Positions 27,777 through 36,410 of a stretch of 64,000 nucleotides of DNA are shown here, in pieces. Below the pieces are notes generated by a model. That model ran no database searches. It saw only the letters and a list, made by a program, of their open reading frames with translations, and was not told the DNA's origin. The translations under genes were made by a program, and so were the position numbers. Source of the stretch: CAVVYW01 sp963752605. Lineage in GTDB: Bacteria; Actinomycetota; Thermoleophilia; Solirubrobacterales; 70-9. The stretch is from positions 1,426,001 through 1,490,000 of the forward strand of contig CAVVYW010000005.1 in NCBI GenBank assembly GCA_963752605.1. The letters run 5' to 3'. The first letter of the stretch is position 1. Every line of letters begins with the position of its first letter.

Positions 27777-28217
27777 CTACGGGTCGGGGTCGAGCTCGGA
27801 CGGGGGTCGCTCCATGACGCGCTCGGAAGGCCGGCCGAAGCCGAAGCCCGCGTACAGATCGTGCGCGTCCTCGGTCCCGAGGATCCAGCGAAGCTCAGCT
27901 TGAGGCCCTCGCTCCACCGCCTCGGCCACCAGCTCCTTGCCGATCCCGTGCCCGCGGTCGGGCTCAAGCACGAAGACGTCGGCGAGGAACGCGAAGACGG
28001 CGTCATCCGAGACGACCCTGGTGAAGCCGACCAGATTCCCGTCCGAGTCGTAGGCCCCGACCACCCGGGTCGCCTCGGCGATCAGACGATCGACCTCGGC
28101 CCGCGGTCTCCCCTGCGCCCAGTACGACTCCTCAGAGAGATAGCGGTGGACGACCTCCGCGTCGATCCGGGCACGGTCGTCGTCGAGCTCGTAGCCGCGT
28201 TCCAGGTCGCGCCTCAC
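27777..28217 (-). CDS. GNAT family N-acetyltransferase
   Basis: 146 residues. The acetyl-CoA binding motif is DVFVLEPDRGHGIGKELVAE (V-x-x-x-x-R/Q-G-x-G/A pattern), followed by LRWILGTEDAHDLYAGFGF, the usual second half of the GNAT fold. The start is a GTG at 28217. The acceptor substrate cannot be inferred. It lies 12 bp downstream of the DUF4177-like gene on the same strand. Confidence 0.85.
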   Translation of the reverse strand: MRRDLERGYELDDDRARIDAEVVHRYLSEESYWAQGRPRAEVDRLIAEATRVVGAYDSDGNLVGFTRVVSDDAVFAFLADVFVLEPDRGHGIGKELVAEAVERGPQAELRWILGTEDAHDLYAGFGFGRPSERVMERPPSELDPDP

Positions 28218-28228
28218 GACGCGCAGCC

Positions 28229-28423
28229 TCAGCCCTTGGCGCGCTTGAAGATCAGGAGGTCGCCGTCCTGGCCCCGCTGGATGTTCACGTTGAGAGAAAG
28301 GCTAACCAGCTCCCAGCCCTCCTCGCCGTGCTTCTCCAGCGAGTCCTCGAGGTCACCGAGTTGAAGCTTCTCCTCGCCGAGGACGGACTTGAGGACGTCG
28401 TGGGTGTACTCGAACTTGGGCAT
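28229..28423 (-). CDS. DUF4177-like small protein
   Basis: 64 residues, MPKFEYTHDVLKSVLGEEK at the start and HGEEGWELVSLSLNVNI in the centre. The GEEGWELVS core is typical of DUF4177 proteins, whose function is unknown. An AAGGAG ribosome binding site precedes the ATG at 28423 by 7 nt. Confidence 0.75.
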   Translation of the reverse strand: MPKFEYTHDVLKSVLGEEKLQLGDLEDSLEKHGEEGWELVSLSLNVNIQRGQDGDLLIFKRAKG

Positions 28424-28497
28424 CGTTCAGCTCCTTTCGTCACAAACCGTGGAGCGTCTCGTAGCTCGCGGTCGCCATGGGGACGGCACGCTAACCC

Positions 28498-28503
28498 TAA
28501 GAT
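28498..28503 (+). promoter_or_regulatory. TAAGAT -10 box of the site-2-protease-like gene
   Basis: A TANNNT box exactly 7 nt before the ATG at 28511, with no ribosome binding site between them. Confidence 0.5.
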
Positions 28504-28510
28504 CAACTCC

Positions 28511-29683
28511 ATGCCCCAAGGCGGCATCACCCTCCTCCACGTGAGGGGGATCAGGATCTCGGTGGACTACTCGTGGTTCGTGGTCCTGTTCCTGATCATC
28601 CTCTGGCTCTCGAGCTCCTTCCGCGACACGCTCGGCGCCGACTCCGGCGACATCGCGCCATATGTGATGGCGGTGGCGAGCGCGCTGCTCTTCTTCGGAT
28701 CGATCCTGTTGCACGAGCTGGGTCACGCGCTGGTGGCCCTCCGCAACGGCATCGGGATCTCCTCGATCACGCTGTGGATGTTCGGCGGCGTCGCGAGGTT
28801 GGACCGCGACTCCGATTCGCCCGGGACGGAATTCAAGATCGCGATCGCCGGGCCGCTGGTCACGGCCGCGATCGTGGTCGTGTGCGTCGCGGCCGGGATC
28901 CTCATTACGGGAGCGGAGGACTTCAACGACGCGCTGATCGCCGATGCCGGCTCGGGGGTCAGCGAGGTGGCCGCGGTGATCGGCTGGCTCGCGGGGATCA
29001 ACCTGATCGTCCTGATCTTCAACCTCGTTCCCGCCTTCCCGCTGGACGGCGGCCGGGTCGCCCGCGCGATCGCCTGGAAGGTCACGGGGAACCGGACGGG
29101 CGCCACCCGGTTCGCGGCCGCCCTGGGCCAGGGGTTCGCCTACCTGCTGATCGGCTTCGGGATCTTCCTGTTCTTCCAGGGGGACGTCGTCGGAGGCCTC
29201 TGGTCGGTCGTGCTGGGCTTCATCCTCAACGGGGCGGCGCGCGGCGCGGTCGCCCAGAGCGCCATCACCGGCCGGATCGAGGGGGTCTCGGTCGCCGATG
29301 TGATGGACCGCGAGCCGGTGGCTGTGCCCGAGGACGCCCCGGTCGAGCGCGTCCTCGACGAGTACTTCCACCGATACCGCTGGCCGTGGTTCCCCGTGGT
29401 GGACGCCCAGCAGCGCTTCGTCGGCCTGCTCGACCAGGGAGCCGCGGACCGCGTCCCCGAGGTCGAGCGCGACTCGACGACCGTGGGCGAGATCCTCGCG
29501 CGGGACAGCGGAACCGCTTCGATCCCCGAGGACACCCCGCTCGAGTCGCTGCTCGGCAACGAGGCGCTCCGGCGCCTCGGCGCGCTGGTCGCCACCGACG
29601 CCGACGGACGGCTGCGCGGCGTGATCACGGTGGACGCGATCGGCCGCGCGTTGCGTGACCCCGTGGCGGGCACGCCCGGTTAG
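28511..29683 (+). CDS. Site-2 protease family (M50) membrane metalloprotease with CBS domains
   Basis: 390 residues. Six or so membrane segments carry the zinc site HELGHALVAL (HExxH) and the second ligand motif FNLVPAFPLDGGRVARAI. Two CBS domains follow (ADVMDREPVAVPEDAPVERV and DSGTASIPEDTPLESLL), which often bind adenosyl nucleotides. M50 proteases cut transmembrane substrates inside the membrane, for instance in regulated release of sigma-factor inhibitors. The CBS fusion suggests control by energy state. It starts at ATG 28511, as an apparently leaderless gene. Confidence 0.9.
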   Translation: MPQGGITLLHVRGIRISVDYSWFVVLFLIILWLSSSFRDTLGADSGDIAPYVMAVASALLFFGSILLHELGHALVALRNGIGISSITLWMFGGVARLDRDSDSPGTEFKIAIAGPLVTAAIVVVCVAAGILITGAEDFNDALIADAGSGVSEVAAVIGWLAGINLIVLIFNLVPAFPLDGGRVARAIAWKVTGNRTGATRFAAALGQGFAYLLIGFGIFLFFQGDVVGGLWSVVLGFILNGAARGAVAQSAITGRIEGVSVADVMDREPVAVPEDAPVERVLDEYFHRYRWPWFPVVDAQQRFVGLLDQGAADRVPEVERDSTTVGEILARDSGTASIPEDTPLESLLGNEALRRLGALVATDADGRLRGVITVDAIGRALRDPVAGTPG

Positions 29684-29693
29684 CGCCCCGAGA

Positions 29694-29699
29694 TAGGAT
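29694..29699 (+). promoter_or_regulatory. TAGGAT -10 box of the sdh operon
   Basis: A TANNNT box 7 nt before the sdhA GTG at 29707. This fits leaderless transcription of the operon. Confidence 0.5.
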
Positions 29700-29706
29700 C
29701 GCAGGC

Positions 29707-31395
29707 GTGCCTGACCACGATGTCTTGGTGATCGGGGCGGGGCTCGCGGGACAGCGGGCGGCGCTCGCGGCGGCGGAGGCGGGCGTCGGCGTGGGGATCA
29801 TCAGCAAGGTCCATCCCGTCCGCTCGCATTCCAATGCCGCTCAGGGGGGCATCAACGCCGCCCTCCAGGAAGACGACTCGTGGGAGTCACACGCGTTCGA
29901 CACCGTCAAGGGCTCGGACTACCTCGCCGACCAGGACGCGGTCGAGATCATGACCCAGGAGGCGCCGGAGGAATTGCTGCACCTCGAGCACCTCGGCGTC
30001 ACCTTCCACCGCAACGAGGAGGGCAAGCTCGGCACCCGGGCCTTCGGCGGCGCCTCGGCGGCCAGGACGTACTACGTCGCCGACATCACGGGCCAGGCGA
30101 TCATGCACGTCCTCTACGAGCAGCTCATGAAGTACTCGGACGAGGTTGCGCGCTACGAGGAGTTCTTCACCACCGGCCTGGCCATGGACGACGACGGGAA
30201 CTGCGTCGGCGCGATCTGCCGGAACGTCCGCGACGGCTCGATGGAGCACTTCGGCGCCAAGGCGGTGATCCTCGCCACGGGCGGGAACGGACAGGTCTGG
30301 CAGCCGACCACCAACGCGCTGATCTGCACCGGCGACGGCATCGCGATGGCCTACCGCGTCGGGGCGAAGCTGATGGACATGGAGATGATCCAGTACCACC
30401 CGACCACCCTGGCGGGCAAGGGCTTCCTGATCACCGAGGGCGCCCGGGGCGAGGGCGCACACCTGCTCAACGCCAAGGGCGAGCGCTTCATGGAGAAGTA
30501 CGCGCCCAACAAGATGGAGCTGGCCTCGCGCGACGTCGTCTCCCGCGCCGAGCAGACCGAGATCAACGAGGGCCGGGGTTTCGAGGACGGCACGGTTGCG
30601 CTGGACGTCACGGTCGTCCCGCGCAAGCGGATCCACGAGGCGCTGCGCGAGATCGTCCTGGTGGGCCGCGACTTCGCCGGCGTGGACATCACCAAGGAGC
30701 CGATCCACATCAAACCCGGCAACCACTACACGATGGGCGGCGTCAAGACCGACGTGAAGGGCCGCACCGACATTCCGGGCCTCTACGCCGCCGGCGAGGT
30801 CGCCTGCGTCTCGGTCCACGGCGGCAATCGCCTCGGCGCCAACTCCCTGCTCGACACCCTCATCTTCGGCAAGCACTCCGGTATCGACGCGGCCGAGCGG
30901 GCCAAGGGCCGCGAGCCGGTCCACGCACCCCACTCCGCCCTGAAGGACGAGGAGGCGACGATCGCCGAGATCCTCGGCCGCGAGAAGGGCTCCGGCCGGC
31001 GCGTCTCGGAGATCCGCAAGGAGCTCGGGCAGACGATGGACGGGAACGTCGCCGTCTTCCGGGATGCCCAGGGCCTCGAAAACGCGCTGGAGGCAGTCAA
31101 GCGCCTCAAGGAGGAGGCGCGGACCGCCTACATCGACGACCACAGCTCGGTCTTCAACCAGGACCTGCTCGGCGCGATCGAGCTCGGCTTCATGCTCGAC
31201 AATGCCGAGGCGACCTGCGTCGCGGCGATCCACCGCACCGAGAGCCGCGGCGCCCAGTACCGGACCGACTTCCCCGAGCGCAACGACACCGACTGGCTCA
31301 AGCACATCGACCTCTCCATGAACGAGGAGGGGCCCGAGATCAGCTACTCCGACGTGACCATCACGCAGTGGGAGCCGCAGGAGAGGACTTACTAG
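29707..31395 (+). CDS. sdhA: Succinate dehydrogenase/fumarate reductase flavoprotein subunit
   Basis: 562 residues. It interconverts succinate and fumarate. The FAD site is DVLVIGAGLAGQRAAL, and RSHSNAAQGGINAAL contains the covalent-flavin His (residue 41). Catalytic-site segments are HPTTLAGKGFLITEGARGE, KPGNHYTMGG and HGGNRLGANSLLD. It heads a three-gene set with sdhB and an HdrB-like subunit. No cytochrome b anchor gene is present in the window, which sets this complex apart from the common SdhABCD type. Confidence 0.95.
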   Translation: MPDHDVLVIGAGLAGQRAALAAAEAGVGVGIISKVHPVRSHSNAAQGGINAALQEDDSWESHAFDTVKGSDYLADQDAVEIMTQEAPEELLHLEHLGVTFHRNEEGKLGTRAFGGASAARTYYVADITGQAIMHVLYEQLMKYSDEVARYEEFFTTGLAMDDDGNCVGAICRNVRDGSMEHFGAKAVILATGGNGQVWQPTTNALICTGDGIAMAYRVGAKLMDMEMIQYHPTTLAGKGFLITEGARGEGAHLLNAKGERFMEKYAPNKMELASRDVVSRAEQTEINEGRGFEDGTVALDVTVVPRKRIHEALREIVLVGRDFAGVDITKEPIHIKPGNHYTMGGVKTDVKGRTDIPGLYAAGEVACVSVHGGNRLGANSLLDTLIFGKHSGIDAAERAKGREPVHAPHSALKDEEATIAEILGREKGSGRRVSEIRKELGQTMDGNVAVFRDAQGLENALEAVKRLKEEARTAYIDDHSSVFNQDLLGAIELGFMLDNAEATCVAAIHRTESRGAQYRTDFPERNDTDWLKHIDLSMNEEGPEISYSDVTITQWEPQERTY

Positions 31396-31414
31396 GTGGG
31401 TAGGGTGAAGGGTG

Positions 31415-32653
31415 ATGGCTGAGTTCGCCCTCAAGGTCCGCCGCTTCCAGCCGGAGTCCGGCGAGGGCCCGTACTGGGAGGAGTTCAAGGTCGAGCTCGA
31501 CCCGACCCTCTCGGTGCTCGACGGGCTGCTCCAGGCCAAGGACCGCGACGACGGGTCGCTCGCGGTGCGCTGCTCGTGCCGCGCGGCGATCTGCGGCTCC
31601 TGCGGGGTGAAGATCAACGGCCAGTCCGGCCTCGCCTGCAAGACGATGCTCGGCGAGGCCTCGGAATACGCCAATCGCCGGCGTCGCGACAACGGAGCCT
31701 CAGCATCCCCCACGTCGGCGTCGCCAGCCGCCGCCCCCGGACGCGAAGCGGAGGAGGCGGCGGGTGATGCTCCCATCACGGTCGAGCCGATGGGGAACAT
31801 GCCCGTGATCAAGGACCTGGTCACGGACATGGAGTCGACCCACTGGGCCAAGATCCGCCGGGTCACGCCGTGGCTGCTGCCGGAGGGAGACCCGCCCGAG
31901 CGCGAGTACGTCGTCCCGCCCGAGTCAATGATCGATGTCACCCAGTCGATGGCCTGCATCCAGTGCGGCGCCTGCGTCTCCGCCTGCCTCTCGATGGAGG
32001 CCGACCCGGACTTCATCGGCCCCGCGGCGCTGGCCAAGGCCTACCGCTTCGTCGGGGACCCGCGGGATGGCGAAACCCAGGAGCGCCTCCACGACCTCTC
32101 CAACGACCCCCACGGGATCTACGACTGCACCCACTGCTTCTCCTGCATCGACGCCTGCCCGAAGGGCGTGGCTCCGATGGACCAGATCATGCGCCTCCGC
32201 CGGATCGCCAGCGACGAGTACGAGATCAACGACGTCAACAACGGCCATCGCCACGAAAAGGCGTTCACCAAGATCATCCAGAAGAAGGGCACGCTCGACG
32301 AGGCGGCGCTTCTGCAGGAGTCCTTCGCGCCCGGGATCAAGGGCAAGCTGAAGCCGCCGCGGGGCGCGATCCGGGCGCTGATCGAGTCGCTCCCCACCGC
32401 AATCCGCGCCTTCCGGACCGGCAAGGCTCGCAGCCCCTCGAAGCTGATCCCCGGCGTCCACCCCAAGCTCCCGGACGGCGCCCAGGACCAGGTGAAGCGG
32501 ATCTACGCCCACGCCGAGGACCACGAGATCCAGCTCAACCTCTACATCAAGGGCGAGGAGGCCGACGAGGACGTGCCGGTCGCCGAGGTCGAACCGGAGC
32601 CCGACGAGAGCCTGCCCGCCGAGGGCGATCAGAGCAAGGGGGCCGCATCGTGA
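31415..32653 (+). CDS. sdhB: Succinate dehydrogenase/fumarate reductase iron-sulfur subunit, long form
   Basis: 412 residues from ATG 31415 (a GTG lies one codon upstream), longer than the usual ~240. The [2Fe-2S] cysteines are 53, 55, 60, 63 and 75 (RCSCRAAICGSCG, SGLACKTM). A second domain has two CxxCxxC clusters at 181-191 (CIQCGACVSAC) and 238-248 (CTHCFSCIDACP), the ferredoxin-like HdrC pattern. An Ala/Ser/Pro-rich insert of about 35 residues lies between the domains. A C-terminal extension of about 150 residues ends in an acidic tail. The stop overlaps the start of the next gene (GTGA). Confidence 0.93.
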   Translation: MAEFALKVRRFQPESGEGPYWEEFKVELDPTLSVLDGLLQAKDRDDGSLAVRCSCRAAICGSCGVKINGQSGLACKTMLGEASEYANRRRRDNGASASPTSASPAAAPGREAEEAAGDAPITVEPMGNMPVIKDLVTDMESTHWAKIRRVTPWLLPEGDPPEREYVVPPESMIDVTQSMACIQCGACVSACLSMEADPDFIGPAALAKAYRFVGDPRDGETQERLHDLSNDPHGIYDCTHCFSCIDACPKGVAPMDQIMRLRRIASDEYEINDVNNGHRHEKAFTKIIQKKGTLDEAALLQESFAPGIKGKLKPPRGAIRALIESLPTAIRAFRTGKARSPSKLIPGVHPKLPDGAQDQVKRIYAHAEDHEIQLNLYIKGEEADEDVPVAEVEPEPDESLPAEGDQSKGAAS

Positions 32654-33540
32654 AGGTGGCGTACTGGCCGGGGTGTGTGAGCCGCGGGTTCACCACGGAG
32701 CTGCACGGCGCGATGGCGCTGGTGGCCGAGCGGCTCGGCATCGAGCTGGTCCAGCTCGACAGGGCGAACTGCTGCGGCGCGGGCGTGATCGCGGAGCACA
32801 ACCAGGAGCTCGCCGACACCCTCAACGCGCGCACCTTCGGACTCGCCCAGCAGACCGGCCTGCCGATGATGAACATCTGCTCCACCTGCCAGGGCGCCCA
32901 GTCGGAGTGCCAGCAGCGCCTGGACGCGGACAGCGAGTACCGCGCCCACATCAACGAGACGCTGTCGGAGGAAGGCCTTTCCTACGAGCCCGAGGGCTTC
33001 TCGAACAAGAACTTCCTCTGGGTGCTCGCCGAGGACTACGGGCTGGACAAGCTCAAGGAGCAGGTCCAGCGTCCCCTCGAGGGGCTGAAGGTGGGCCCGT
33101 TCTACGGCTGCTACGTCCTGCGGCCGCGCCATCGCCTCGGCTACGAGGACCATCCCGAGCGCGACCTCTACCTCGAGCGGCTGATCGAGACCCTCGGCGG
33201 CCAGGTGGTCGAGTACGACGGCGCTCGCAAGTGCTGCGGGTTCCCGATCATCACCATGGCCCGCGAGGTCTCCCTGCGCCAGGCCGGCACCCACATCATC
33301 GATGCGCTCGAGTCCGACGCCGACTGCCTGGTGACCCCCTGCCCGCTGTGTCACCTCAACCTCGACATGCAGCAGCCCGAGGCCGCCAAGGTGGTCAACC
33401 ACGAGCTCGGGCTGGCGATCCTCCACCTTCCGCAGCTGGTCGGGCTGGCGCTCGGCTTCAGCCCGAAGGAGCTCGGGATGCGCAAGCACATCGCCTCGAC
33501 CGAGTGGGTCGAGGAGCGGCTCGAGGCGGTCCCGGCCTAG
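32650..33540 (+). CDS. HdrB-like CCG-domain subunit of the succinate dehydrogenase complex
   Basis: 296 residues from GTG 32650, overlapping the sdhB stop by 4 nt. Two cysteine-rich CCG domains are visible: Cys9 with ANCCGAG (41-42) and CSTCQG (77-80), then FYGCYVLR with RKCCGFP and TPCPLCH. This is the pattern of heterodisulfide reductase subunit B and of SdhE/TfrB partners in type E succinate:quinone or thiol:fumarate reductases, where non-cubane [4Fe-4S] clusters pass electrons. By inference it links sdhAB to menaquinone or to a thiol, in place of a cytochrome b anchor. Confidence 0.88.
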   Translation: MKVAYWPGCVSRGFTTELHGAMALVAERLGIELVQLDRANCCGAGVIAEHNQELADTLNARTFGLAQQTGLPMMNICSTCQGAQSECQQRLDADSEYRAHINETLSEEGLSYEPEGFSNKNFLWVLAEDYGLDKLKEQVQRPLEGLKVGPFYGCYVLRPRHRLGYEDHPERDLYLERLIETLGGQVVEYDGARKCCGFPIITMAREVSLRQAGTHIIDALESDADCLVTPCPLCHLNLDMQQPEAAKVVNHELGLAILHLPQLVGLALGFSPKELGMRKHIASTEWVEERLEAVPA

Positions 33541-33544
33541 CCCG

Positions 33545-33799
33545 ATGGCCGAGGCCCGAGAGCTGCTGGAGCTGAAGCAGCGGATCGCGCTGCTGGAGAC
33601 CCGGCTGCAACAGGTCTTCGAGCACCTCGACATCGCACCGCGCGAGTCCGAGCCACTCGATCCGATGTCCGACCCCGAGGTCCAGGACCTGCTCGCCAAG
33701 GGCAACGAGGCCCAGGCGATTAAGCGCTACCGGGAGCTGAGCGGCCTCGGCCTCAAGGAGGCCAAGGACGCGATCGACCGGGCCCAGGCAGGCGACTGA
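33545..33799 (+). CDS. Ribosomal L7/L12 C-terminal-domain-like protein
   Basis: 84 residues. The N-terminus is a coiled coil (ARELLELKQRIALLETRLQQ). The C-terminal AIKRYRELSGLGLKEAKDAI is the helix-turn segment of the bL12 C-terminal domain, which in the ribosome recruits translation factors. It is not the ribosomal protein itself, as the N-terminal dimerisation domain is absent. It begins 4 nt after the HdrB-like gene and probably belongs to that transcript. Function unknown. Confidence 0.75.
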   Translation: MAEARELLELKQRIALLETRLQQVFEHLDIAPRESEPLDPMSDPEVQDLLAKGNEAQAIKRYRELSGLGLKEAKDAIDRAQAGD

Positions 33800-33802
33800 G
33801 GC

Positions 33803-35137
33803 TTGCCCCACCGGATCACTGTCAGGGTCCTGGTCGTCGCGGCGTCGCTCCTCGCCTTCCTGGCGATCTTCACCAGCTGGGTGGACCGGCAGCTGCTGGA
33901 CACCGACCAGTGGGTCGAGACCAGCGGCAAGCTGCTGGAGGACGAAGCGATCTCCGATGCCGTCGCCGACTACTCGGTCGAACAGCTCTACGCGAACGTT
34001 GACGTCTCGGGCCAGCTCCAGAAGCGGCTTCCCGATGACCTGAAGCCGGTCGCGGCACCCCTCTCCGGCGGACTGCGCGAGTTCGCGATGAGGGCGGCTG
34101 AGGAGGCGCTCCGACAGCCGCGCGTCCAGGGGCTCTGGCAGGACGCGAACCGGGTCGCCCATTCCCAGCTGATCGAGATCCTCAAGGGCGACAACGAGTT
34201 GGTCTCGACCGAGACCGGCAGGGTGGTGCTCGACCTCCGCCCGATCGTCCTGCAGCTCGCCGACCGGATCGGCCTGCAAAAGCAGGCCGAGGAGCGGCTT
34301 CCCCCGGACGTCGCGGAGCTGGAGGTCGCCGATGCCGAGCAGCTGCAGACAGCGCGCACGATCACCCGGACCCTGGAGGGGCTCGCATGGCTGTTCTCGA
34401 TTGGGACCTTCGTGTTGTTCGCGATCGCCGCCTACCTGGCGCGGGGCAGCCGCTGGGTCGTGGTACTCGGATACGGCCTCGGCCTGGTCGCCGCGGGGCT
34501 GGCGGCGGTCGCGCTGCGAAGCGCGGCGAGCGGCCTGGTCGTCGACGAGCTCGCCCAGACCGAGGCGGCGCGGGTTCCGGCCGAGCACGCCTGGACCATC
34601 GCCACCTCGCTGCTGCACAGCATCGCCACCAGCGTGATCGCGCTCGGGGTGCTCTTCACCGCGGCCGCGTTCCTCGCCTCCCCCGCCCCCGCCGCCGTCG
34701 GCATTCGCGCCGCGGTGGCCCCCCATCTCCGCGACCGGTCCGGAGTCGTCTGGGGTGTCTTCGCGGCCGCGGCCTTCCTGTATCTCATTGTCTCCCCGCC
34801 CGACGGGACGCGGCAGCTCGTGATCGTCCTGGTGCTGATCGGGCTCGCGGCGGCGGGCCTCGAGGCGCTCAGCCGCAAGACGCACCACGAGTTCCCGGAC
34901 GCCCGCCGCGGCGAATGGATGGTTCGCATGAGGCAGCGGGCGCGTCAGGCCAGTTCGGAGGCGGGGCGCCGGATCGGCGCCGCGGTCCGCGACCTGGGCG
35001 ATGACGACCGTCACCCCGACGACTCCAAGCTCGACCGCATCGAGCGCCTCGGCGAGCTGAAGAAGAAGGGCGTCCTCACTCAGACGGAGTTTCGCGCCGA
35101 GAAGAAGCGGATCCTCGAGGACAAGGTCGAGGACTAG
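33803..35137 (+). CDS. Integral membrane protein with C-terminal SHOCT domain
   Basis: 444 residues from a TTG at 33803. There is one N-terminal membrane helix (VLVVAASLLAFLAIFTSWV), an extracytoplasmic helical region of about 170 residues, and four further helices (about residues 195-350). The C-terminal SHOCT motif is LDRIERLGELKKKGVLTQTE followed by FRAEKKRIL, a short oligomerisation or binding motif. The exact role is unknown. It is tightly packed behind the L12-like gene and overlaps the convergent antiporter gene by 4 bp. Confidence 0.75.
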   Translation: MPHRITVRVLVVAASLLAFLAIFTSWVDRQLLDTDQWVETSGKLLEDEAISDAVADYSVEQLYANVDVSGQLQKRLPDDLKPVAAPLSGGLREFAMRAAEEALRQPRVQGLWQDANRVAHSQLIEILKGDNELVSTETGRVVLDLRPIVLQLADRIGLQKQAEERLPPDVAELEVADAEQLQTARTITRTLEGLAWLFSIGTFVLFAIAAYLARGSRWVVVLGYGLGLVAAGLAAVALRSAASGLVVDELAQTEAARVPAEHAWTIATSLLHSIATSVIALGVLFTAAAFLASPAPAAVGIRAAVAPHLRDRSGVVWGVFAAAAFLYLIVSPPDGTRQLVIVLVLIGLAAAGLEALSRKTHHEFPDARRGEWMVRMRQRARQASSEAGRRIGAAVRDLGDDDRHPDDSKLDRIERLGELKKKGVLTQTEFRAEKKRILEDKVED

Positions 35138-36330
35138 GCGGCCGCCCGCCTCCTTCGCCGCTGGAGCCAGTTCGTCCCGAGCGTGTCGGTGAGGCCGTGG
35201 GCGAAGATCGACGCGAGGACGACGAAGGCCGCGATCTCGAAGATCAGCCCTCGCTCGCCGACCTCCGAGTTCAGGACGAAGAGGCCGAACAACACCGAGG
35301 CGACTCCCTTCGGCCCAAACCAGGCGATGAACGCCTGATCGGGCCTGGGCAGGTCCACTCTCAGGAACGAGATGGCCACCGAGAGCGGACGGGCGACCAG
35401 CAGGGCGAAGACGATGAAGAGGAGGAGCAGGGGGATGCTCCCGCCGTATCCCGTGGCGACGATCAGCGCGCCGAAGACGAAGAACGTGAGCACCTGGAGG
35501 ATCGAGCTGACGTTCTCCGAGAAGATCACGAAGTCCTCGGCGATGTCGTGCTCGGCGACCGCCAGAGCGATCCCGCAGACGAAGGCGGCGATGAACCCGT
35601 TGCCGAAGGTGACGTCGGCGAGGCCGAAGGCGAACACCCCGACTCCCAGCGCGTAGATCCCCTCGTAGCGACGGTCGATCCCGCCACCCGGCAGGTGATG
35701 GGTGATCCGGCCCGCCAGCAGCCCGAGGGCCACTCCGATCACCGCGCCGACCCCGGCCTCCCCGAGCAGCTCGAGCGCCTCCTGCCCGGCGTCCCCGCCG
35801 GGCTGGGCGAAGATGATGAAGAAGAGGACGAATGGCAGCGCGAGGCCGTCGTTCAGGCCCGACTCCAGGTTGAGCGTGTGCCGGACCTTCTCGGGGACCT
35901 TTCGCGACGTGACCACCGTCGAGGTAACCACGGGATCGGTCGGCGAGAGCACCGCTCCCAGCAGGAAGGCCTCGGCCCAGCTCAGCTCGGCGAACAGAAG
36001 CTTCGCCGCCAGCGCGAGCAGGACCATCGTCAGGGGCATGGCGAGTGCCAGCGCGCGGGCCGCCGGGCTCCAGTGGACGATCAGCAGCTCGCGCTCCACG
36101 AAGAGCCCGTCGGAGAACAGCGTGACGATCAGCGCCAGCTCGACGAGCTGGATCACCGTCTTGTCGCCGGGATCGATCTCGATGACGTCGGCGGCGGCGA
36201 GGCCGAGCCCCACCGCCACCGAGAGGACCGCGATGGAGAGCACCGTCCCACGGAACAGGCCGGAGAGCGCCGCGGCCACCGCCAGCAGCCCCCCGCCGTA
36301 CAGCAGCACCTCGCCGAACCCGAGCTCCAT
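35134..36330 (-). CDS. Cation:proton antiporter (CPA1, NhaP-like)
   Basis: 398 residues with about 12 membrane helices. Ion-site motifs are GAVLSPTDPVVTSTVV and LNLESGLNDGLALPFVLF, the conserved Asp/Glu segments of Na+/H+ exchangers. It exchanges Na+ or K+ for H+ across the membrane for pH and salt homeostasis. ATG at 36330, with TATAAG 7 nt upstream. A strong hairpin (36347-36387) separates it from the CSLREA gene. Confidence 0.88.
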   Translation of the reverse strand: MELGFGEVLLYGGGLLAVAAALSGLFRGTVLSIAVLSVAVGLGLAAADVIEIDPGDKTVIQLVELALIVTLFSDGLFVERELLIVHWSPAARALALAMPLTMVLLALAAKLLFAELSWAEAFLLGAVLSPTDPVVTSTVVTSRKVPEKVRHTLNLESGLNDGLALPFVLFFIIFAQPGGDAGQEALELLGEAGVGAVIGVALGLLAGRITHHLPGGGIDRRYEGIYALGVGVFAFGLADVTFGNGFIAAFVCGIALAVAEHDIAEDFVIFSENVSSILQVLTFFVFGALIVATGYGGSIPLLLLFIVFALLVARPLSVAISFLRVDLPRPDQAFIAWFGPKGVASVLFGLFVLNSEVGERGLIFEIAAFVVLASIFAHGLTDTLGTNWLQRRRRRAAA

Positions 36331-36346
36331 CCCGGGGCTTATAGCC

Positions 36347-36387
36347 GACTCGGAGGCCGGCCCCCCTAGGAAGCCGGCCTCCGAGTC
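36347..36387 (-). terminator. 15-bp perfect hairpin between the CSLREA and antiporter genes
   Basis: GACTCGGAGGCCGGC pairs with GCCGGCCTCCGAGTC across an 11-nt loop. It follows the stop of the minus-strand CSLREA gene (36411), so it most likely ends that transcript. There is no U tract. Confidence 0.6.
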
Positions 36388-36410
36388 TTGAAGTTACTCC
36401 CCGCGCAGCG

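Noticed and set aside
29887..32037. A 716-codon minus-strand open frame over sdhA/sdhB
   Set aside because: Antisense shadow of genes with clear catalytic motifs. No domain was recognised in the shadow.
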